Below, in pieces: positions 59,540 to 64,000 of a stretch of DNA of 64,000 nucleotides. A program made the position numbers and the translations under genes. This DNA is from Qingshengfaniella alkalisoli (lineage in GTDB: Bacteria > Pseudomonadota > Alphaproteobacteria > Rhodobacterales > Rhodobacteraceae). The stretch is from positions 1,507,501 through 1,571,500 of the forward strand of contig NZ_CP042261.1 of assembly GCF_007855645.1 (NCBI RefSeq). Reading direction: 5' to 3'. The stretch's first letter is position 1, and every line of letters begins with the position of its first letter. A model generated the notes under the pieces. The model worked only from the letters and a program-made list of their open reading frames with translations. It made no database searches and was not told where the DNA came from.

Positions 59540-59997
59540 GACCGTGCCTCCTGTCCCTGTGCGTCGCGCATCCAGCGCATCCGCATATCCGGAAGCCTTT
59601 CCTCATTGTCTTGCCCGCCAGTCCGGAGAACCTCCTCGAAACCTGCCCGACGGTAGAACCTGATGGCCGACGCGTTCGCCTGAAATGTCCACAACTCCAG
59701 ACACGCGCGGCACGTCTTGGCATGATTCAGAAGTTGCGAGCCGATACCCTGACGTCGCGCGGAACGTGTTACATAGAGTGCGTCGATCTCATCCCCGCGC
59801 AGCGCTATGAAACCCGTGATCCTCTCCGCGTCTTCCGCAATCGTGACCACTCCCTCTGCGATGAGACCCGCACAAAAGTCTCGGTCCTCGTCGACCGTAT
59901 GCAGACGCGGCATCCACGGCGTCGTATCTATGAACTCCGACAGTATGTCCCCAACCGCCGGGGTGTCGGCAGGGCTAGCTTTTCGCAACAAGACCAT
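59536..59997 (-). CDS. GNAT N-acetyltransferase between ycjX and ycjF
   Basis: A 153-residue acetyltransferase: acetyl-CoA motif LYVTRSARRQGIGSQLLNHAK and the C-terminal NASAIRFYRRAGFEEV. The ATG at 59997 overlaps the ycjX stop by one base (TGATG); the longer frame to 60123 lies inside ycjX. Its insertion between ycjX and ycjF, with overlapping junctions both sides, suggests functional coupling with that membrane stress pair. The substrate is unknown. Confidence 0.82.
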   Translation of the reverse strand: MVLLRKASPADTPAVGDILSEFIDTTPWMPRLHTVDEDRDFCAGLIAEGVVTIAEDAERITGFIALRGDEIDALYVTRSARRQGIGSQLLNHAKTCRACLELWTFQANASAIRFYRRAGFEEVLRTGGQDNEERLPDMRMRWMRDAQGQEARS

Positions 59998-61412
59998 CAC
60001 AGCCGGTCCCCGAACAGGAACTGCGCGGCCCGGTCCAGCCGAATATGCGGGGGCCCGTCTCCCGGACGCGTAGAAAGCGGTGCGGGCGCGAACTTCATGA
60101 AAGAGTATTCCGCATCCAACCATTGCTCTGCCCCTTCCCGCGCGGGAGCCAGAAGGCGATTGGGGTCGGACGGCAACTCCCCGGGATAGAAGGCAGCCTG
60201 CTTGCCAGTCTCCAGTAATCGCCCGCGCACGACATTCAACGCCTTTCCGCTATGTTCGCGTGTTTCTTCAACAGTCGCCCGCAGGGCCGCCAGCGACATG
60301 GCTGCAGTTTCGGCCCCGGCAAAATCCGCCCGATCGCGGGCATCGCGGGTCAGTGCCTCCATGATCGCTGTCAGCTGAGGATGCTGCGTGTGATGCAGGT
60401 GGTCTGCCTTCGTGGCCGCGAACAGGATCTTGTCCACCCGCTTGCCGCCAAGCAGCGAAGTCAGCATACTGTTGCGCCCGGGCCGGAACGCACCGAGCAC
60501 CTCCGCCATGGTCCGGCGCAGATCCTCCACCGCCTTCGGCCCGGCATGGATCGCCCCGAGCGCATCCACCAAAACCACCTGCCGGTCGATGCGCGAGAAA
60601 TGATCGCGGAAGAACGGGCGGACGACCTGTCGCTTATAGGCATCGTAGCGCCGTTCCATTTCGCGCCAAAGCGTCCCGCGGGCGGCTTTGTCTTGGGGCA
60701 GCAGCGGCGCAAACGTCAGAACGGGCGACCCAGCAAGATCACCGGGCAACAGGAACCGACCGGGCGTACAATCGGAAAACCCGGCCTCTCGCGCCGCATG
60801 CAGATAAGCAGTGTAGTTCTGCGCCAAAGCTTGTGCCTGCGGCTCCTCAAGCTTTGTGTTGCCATCGGTTTCTCGTGCCAACGACATGAAATCACGGGCA
60901 AGCGGCCGGTCGGCGATGCGATCCAGCATCTGCTGAGACCATTCGCTGTAGCTCCGCGACAGAAGCGACAGGTCCAGAAGCCATTCGCCGGGATAGTCGA
61001 CTATATCCAGATGTACGGTTCTCGGCCCTGAAATCCCGCCCAGCAAGCCCCCTGACCGCAGCCTGAGAGACAGACGAAGTTCCGAGATCGCACGCGTGCT
61101 TTCCGGCCATTGCGGATCGGATCCGGTCATCGCGGCCAGGTGGGTTTCGTAGTCAAAGCGCGGAAGCGTATCGTCGGGTTGCGGCTGGAGGAAGGCGGCA
61201 AGCACCCTGCCTTGCGAAACGGCAGCAAGCTGTGCCATCCGGCCCCGATCAATCAGATTCGCAACCAGCGACGTGATGAACACCGTCTTGCCCGCGCGGC
61301 TCAGTCCCGTGACGCCGAGACGCACCACCGGTTCAAAGAAGGTTTCCGACACCGCGGCACCCGCGTTTTCTACCCGCCTCGTCAAATTGTCCGCGATCGT
61401 CCCTAGCACCAC
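59997..61412 (-). CDS. ycjX: YcjX-family P-loop NTPase
   Basis: A 471-residue DUF463 protein with Walker A GLSRAGKT near residue 36 and Walker B-like HLDIVDYPGEWLLDL. The NKxD-type motif appears as AATKADHL, so it is a GTPase-like protein. I chose GTG at 61412 (MVLGTIADNLTRRVENAG), 10 bases from GAGG; an ATG at 61454 would add 14 residues. It is first in ycjX-GNAT-ycjF. Confidence 0.88.
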   Translation of the reverse strand: MVLGTIADNLTRRVENAGAAVSETFFEPVVRLGVTGLSRAGKTVFITSLVANLIDRGRMAQLAAVSQGRVLAAFLQPQPDDTLPRFDYETHLAAMTGSDPQWPESTRAISELRLSLRLRSGGLLGGISGPRTVHLDIVDYPGEWLLDLSLLSRSYSEWSQQMLDRIADRPLARDFMSLARETDGNTKLEEPQAQALAQNYTAYLHAAREAGFSDCTPGRFLLPGDLAGSPVLTFAPLLPQDKAARGTLWREMERRYDAYKRQVVRPFFRDHFSRIDRQVVLVDALGAIHAGPKAVEDLRRTMAEVLGAFRPGRNSMLTSLLGGKRVDKILFAATKADHLHHTQHPQLTAIMEALTRDARDRADFAGAETAAMSLAALRATVEETREHSGKALNVVRGRLLETGKQAAFYPGELPSDPNRLLAPAREGAEQWLDAEYSFMKFAPAPLSTRPGDGPPHIRLDRAAQFLFGDRL

Positions 61413-61508
61413 TGCCCGTTTTCCTCTCAGTTTCCCAAGACATATGAGCAGCATCGCCGCCGCGCAACGACGCTTGCGGCGCAGGATCGGTCAGATTAGA
61501 TGGACGCC

Positions 61509-62306
61509 ATGCCCAGATACGCCCTGAAAGTCGAATATCACGGTGCTCCTTTCGCCGGCTGGCAGCGCCAGAAGGATCAACCGTCCGTCCAGCAAACGCT
61601 GGAAGAAGCCATTCGCATGCTGGACGCCGACGCGCCCGGGATCGCGGCGGCGGGGCGCACGGATGCAGGTGTACATGCCTATGGTCAGATCGCGCATTGC
61701 GATATGGCAAAGAACTGGGATAGCTTCCGCCTGTCGGAGGCTCTGAACTACCATCTAAAGCCCCACCCCGTTGCCATCGTGCAGGCCGCGCCGGTCAGCG
61801 ACGAATGGCACGCGCGGTTTTCAGCGGTTGAACGGCGCTACCTGTTCCGGCTCGTCAGCCGACGTGCGCCCGTCACGCATGACAGTGGACTGGTTTGGCA
61901 AATCGGGCATGATCTGAATGCAGAAACAATGCAACTCGGTGCAAACCGGTTGATCGGACGCCATGATTTCACGACATTCCGCTCCTCGATCTGTCAGGCT
62001 CAAAGCCCGGTCAAAACTCTGGATGAGTTGCGGGTCGAAGAAGTCGCCTATCCTGACGGGAGGGAATACCGGTTCCATGTCCGTGCGCGCAGTTTCCTGC
62101 ACAATCAGGTGCGCAGTTTTGTCGGCACGCTTGAACGCGTGGGGGCAGGAAAGTGGACGCCAGACGACGTACAGTCCGCTCTGGAAAGCAGGGACCGCGC
62201 GGCTTGCGGCCCCGTCTGCCCGCCGCAAGGGCTCTATCTCGCGGGCGTAGGTTACCCCGACGAGCCCTTTACACTTGAAGATAACGGCCTTTCGCGGCCA
62301 AGCTGA
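61509..62306 (+). CDS. truA: tRNA pseudouridine synthase A
   Basis: A 265-residue enzyme that makes pseudouridine at positions 38-40 of tRNA anticodon arms. The catalytic Asp is in [18 protein letters not shown] at the N-terminus, [12 protein letters not shown] and RSFLHNQVR are typical. Start: ATG at 61509 ([10 protein letters not shown]); ATG at 61500 would add three residues. It is divergent from ycjX. Confidence 0.94.
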   Translation: MPRYALKVEYHGAPFAGWQRQKDQPSVQQTLEEAIRMLDADAPGIAAAGRTDAGVHAYGQIAHCDMAKNWDSFRLSEALNYHLKPHPVAIVQAAPVSDEWHARFSAVERRYLFRLVSRRAPVTHDSGLVWQIGHDLNAETMQLGANRLIGRHDFTTFRSSICQAQSPVKTLDELRVEEVAYPDGREYRFHVRARSFLHNQVRSFVGTLERVGAGKWTPDDVQSALESRDRAACGPVCPPQGLYLAGVGYPDEPFTLEDNGLSRPS

Positions 62307-62329
62307 TCGCGCGCAGAACGGAGACACCC

Positions 62330-63181
62330 ATGCCTGACACGCCCCGCTTTCTGACCACGAAGGAGGTGGCCAATCTTCTGCGTGTGAAGGAACGCAAAGT
62401 CTACGACCTCGCAGCGGCAGACGAGATCCCGCACCGGCGGGTGACCGGCAAGTTGCTGTTTCCAAGCGCCGATATCGAACGATGGATCGCTGGCAGCCAA
62501 GGGGTGGAGCGCCCCGCTCTCGTGACAGGATCGCATGACCTGTTGCTCGACTGGGCGATACGAGCCTCGGGCAGCGAGATGGCGACCTTCTATGACGGCA
62601 GCACGGACGGGCTCAACCGTTTCGTGAAGGGTGAAGCGGCGATGTGCGGGCTGCACATACCTGATCGTGATGGCTGGAACATCGAAGCACTTGAGGCAGC
62701 ATCTGTCACTGACTGCGTGCTTGTCGGTTTCGCACGCCGCAGGCGGGGGCTGCTCATCTCCCCGGACAGCGATATCCGATCAGTTGGCGAACTGCGCGGG
62801 CGAGCCGTCATACTTCGTCAGCCAGGCGCCGGAAGCGCAACATTCTTCGAGCTCGCCTTGGTCCAGGCGGATCTGGCTGTCAGCGATCTTGCGCCGCTTC
62901 CGGTCATCGCGCGCACCGAAACCGAAGCAGCCGAAGCCGTCGCGGGCGGCACGGCGGAAGCCGCGATCGGGTTGGAAACACTGGCGGATCAATTCAACCT
63001 AGGGTTCGTGCCACTGACAATCGAGGCGTTCGACCTGCTGATCAACAGGCGCAGCTACTTCACCACGCCAGTCCAGCACCTGTTGGCCTTCATGCGCACG
63101 GCAGATTTTGCCGCCAAGGCGCGAACACTGAAAGGGTATGAGATCGCCGCCGCAGGTGAGGTACGCTGGCTGTCCGCCTGA
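62330..63181 (+). CDS. One-component regulator: helix-turn-helix fused to a molybdate/tungstate-type binding domain
   Basis: A 283-residue protein. The N-terminus (about 7-52) is an excisionase/MerR-like helix-turn-helix: LTTKEVANLLRVKERKVYDLAA, then GKLLFPSADIERWI. The rest (about 60-283) is a periplasmic-binding-protein-like domain of the COG1910 type (LRQPGAGSATFFELAL, GGTAEAAIGLETLADQFNLGFVPL), here cytoplasmic, as there is no signal peptide. It likely senses molybdate or tungstate and regulates the facing tup operon. Three bases separate the two stops. It lies 23 bases after truA. Confidence 0.85.
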   Translation: MPDTPRFLTTKEVANLLRVKERKVYDLAAADEIPHRRVTGKLLFPSADIERWIAGSQGVERPALVTGSHDLLLDWAIRASGSEMATFYDGSTDGLNRFVKGEAAMCGLHIPDRDGWNIEALEAASVTDCVLVGFARRRRGLLISPDSDIRSVGELRGRAVILRQPGAGSATFFELALVQADLAVSDLAPLPVIARTETEAAEAVAGGTAEAAIGLETLADQFNLGFVPLTIEAFDLLINRRSYFTTPVQHLLAFMRTADFAAKARTLKGYEIAAAGEVRWLSA

Positions 63182-63184
63182 GGC

Positions 63185-64000
63185 CTAGCCGTCCGACCCG
63201 GTCGCGTTCGGAAAAAACAGCTGCTGACCATCAACTTTGTAGTCGGCGATCGCCTGCTGCCCCACATCTGAAAGCATCCAATCGATGAAGGCCTGCCCGT
63301 CCTCGGCTTTCACGTTCGGATGTTTCTCCGGATTGACCAGAATGATGCCATACTGATTGAAGAGCTTCGGGTCGCCTTCGACGACAATCTCGTAGTCGCT
63401 CTTGTTGCCAAAGCTGATCCAGGTAGCGCGGTCGGACATGATGTAGGCGCCCATTCCCGTGCCTGTGTTCAGGGTCGCGCCCATCCCAGAGCCCGTTTCC
63501 TGGTACCAGTCCCCGGAAGCAGCACCGGGATCGACGCCGGCCTCATCCCAAAGCAGCAATTCCGCCTTGTTGGTGCCGCTGTCATCACCGCGTGACGCGA
63601 ACGGTGCCTGCGCTTGCGCGATCTTGGTCAATGCCGCAACAACATCGTTCATCCCCTTCACACCCGCAGGATCGGAGGGCGGGCCGACGATCACGAAGTC
63701 ATTATACATCACGTCGTGACGGCTGGTCCCGTGGCCAGCCTCCACGAATGCTTCCTCCGACGGTTTGGCGTGCACGAACAGAACGTCACCATCCCCGTTT
63801 TCAGCGTTCTTGATGGCCTGGCCGGTACCGACGGCAACGACACGGACCTCGATGCCGGAGCCGTCCGTGAATTTTGGCAGGATGTCATCGAACAGGCCCG
63901 AATTCTGTGTCGAGGTTGTCGATTGCACCACGATGAACGGCTCGTCCGCAAACGCACCAAGGGGCAGCAATGCGGCGGCGGCGAGCGACAGGATGAATGG
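63185..64000 (-). CDS. tupA: Tungstate ABC transporter substrate-binding protein TupA (5' end beyond the window)
   Basis: The visible 271 codons start inside a signal peptide (ILSLAAAALLPLGAFAD) at the right edge and end with TAG at 63187. VVQSTTSTQNSGLFDDILPKF and ASRGDDSGTNKAELLLW form the anion-binding loops of the TupA/WtpA family. It captures tungstate in the periplasm for TupBC, which should lie beyond the edge. The Met codon is not in the window. Confidence 0.88.
   Translation of the reverse strand, partial: PFILSLAAAALLPLGAFADEPFIVVQSTTSTQNSGLFDDILPKFTDGSGIEVRVVAVGTGQAIKNAENGDGDVLFVHAKPSEEAFVEAGHGTSRHDVMYNDFVIVGPPSDPAGVKGMNDVVAALTKIAQAQAPFASRGDDSGTNKAELLLWDEAGVDPGAASGDWYQETGSGMGATLNTGTGMGAYIMSDRATWISFGNKSDYEIVVEGDPKLFNQYGIILVNPEKHPNVKAEDGQAFIDWMLSDVGQQAIADYKVDGQQLFFPNATGSDG

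Overview
The window looks like chromosomal DNA of a marine alphaproteobacterium of the Rhodobacteraceae/Roseobacter type. The basis is gene order and family content, not a database match: a pleD-like gene divergent from a DUF3572 gene, a sulfolipid operon in the order sqdB-sqdD-sqdC, an aa3-oxidase operon (ctaC-ctaB-small ORF-ctaG-ctaE-SURF1) running into thrC and an M16 peptidase, and ruvCAB-ybgC-tolQRAB-pal-cpoB-tilS-ftsH in one direction. A DUF1127 gene followed by a C-rich hairpin RNA also fits. GC is high, GTG and TTG starts are common, and 1-4 base stop/start overlaps mark many operons. There is no rRNA, tRNA, prophage, insertion sequence or CRISPR array; this is core genome rather than an island.

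Layout. 1-7.2 kb: the tail of an unknown gene, a HAD phosphatase, DUF3572, a PleD-like diguanylate cyclase, a four-gene EF-hand/ECF-sigma/membrane protein/periplasmic sensor operon, DUF983, a NUDIX hydrolase and an aldo/keto reductase. 7.4-14.9 kb: metG, a secreted glycerophosphodiesterase, an LpxH-like phosphoesterase, sqdBDC and DUF1178. 15-24 kb: lysC-ptsP (aspartate-family synthesis and nitrogen PTS), a flavin reductase, apt, a secreted MBL-fold protein, two GNATs, an M16 peptidase and thrC. 24-28.5 kb: cytochrome oxidase subunits II and III with assembly factors. 28.7-37.3 kb: tldD, dprA, topA, a 3-oxoacid CoA-transferase pair, an orphan reading frame, folD and a chorismate-mutase-like gene. 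37.4-49.1 kb: ftsH, tilS, the Tol-Pal envelope machine, ybgC and ruvCAB. 49.2-64 kb: the DUF1127/sRNA locus, prmA, priA, transaldolase, DUF484-xerC, ileS, ycjX-GNAT-ycjF, truA, and a molybdate/tungstate-type one-component regulator facing tupA, which runs off the right edge.

The genes serve envelope integrity (Tol-Pal, FtsH, sulfolipid, the ECF operon), respiration, translation (three tRNA-related enzymes or synthetases plus PrmA), and DNA repair and recombination (RuvABC, PriA, XerC, DprA, TopA). The most notable observations are a +1 frameshift in tilS at a four-base homopolymer, with the authentic C-terminus intact in the next frame; a CcsR/cuckoo-like hairpin RNA and a 24-codon leader ORF around the DUF1127 gene; an ECF operon led by a four-EF-hand secreted protein; a PleD protein with degenerate receivers but an intact cyclase and inhibitory site; a 16-unit hexanucleotide repeat in tolA; and a perfect 10-bp tandem repeat abutting a likely ileS promoter.
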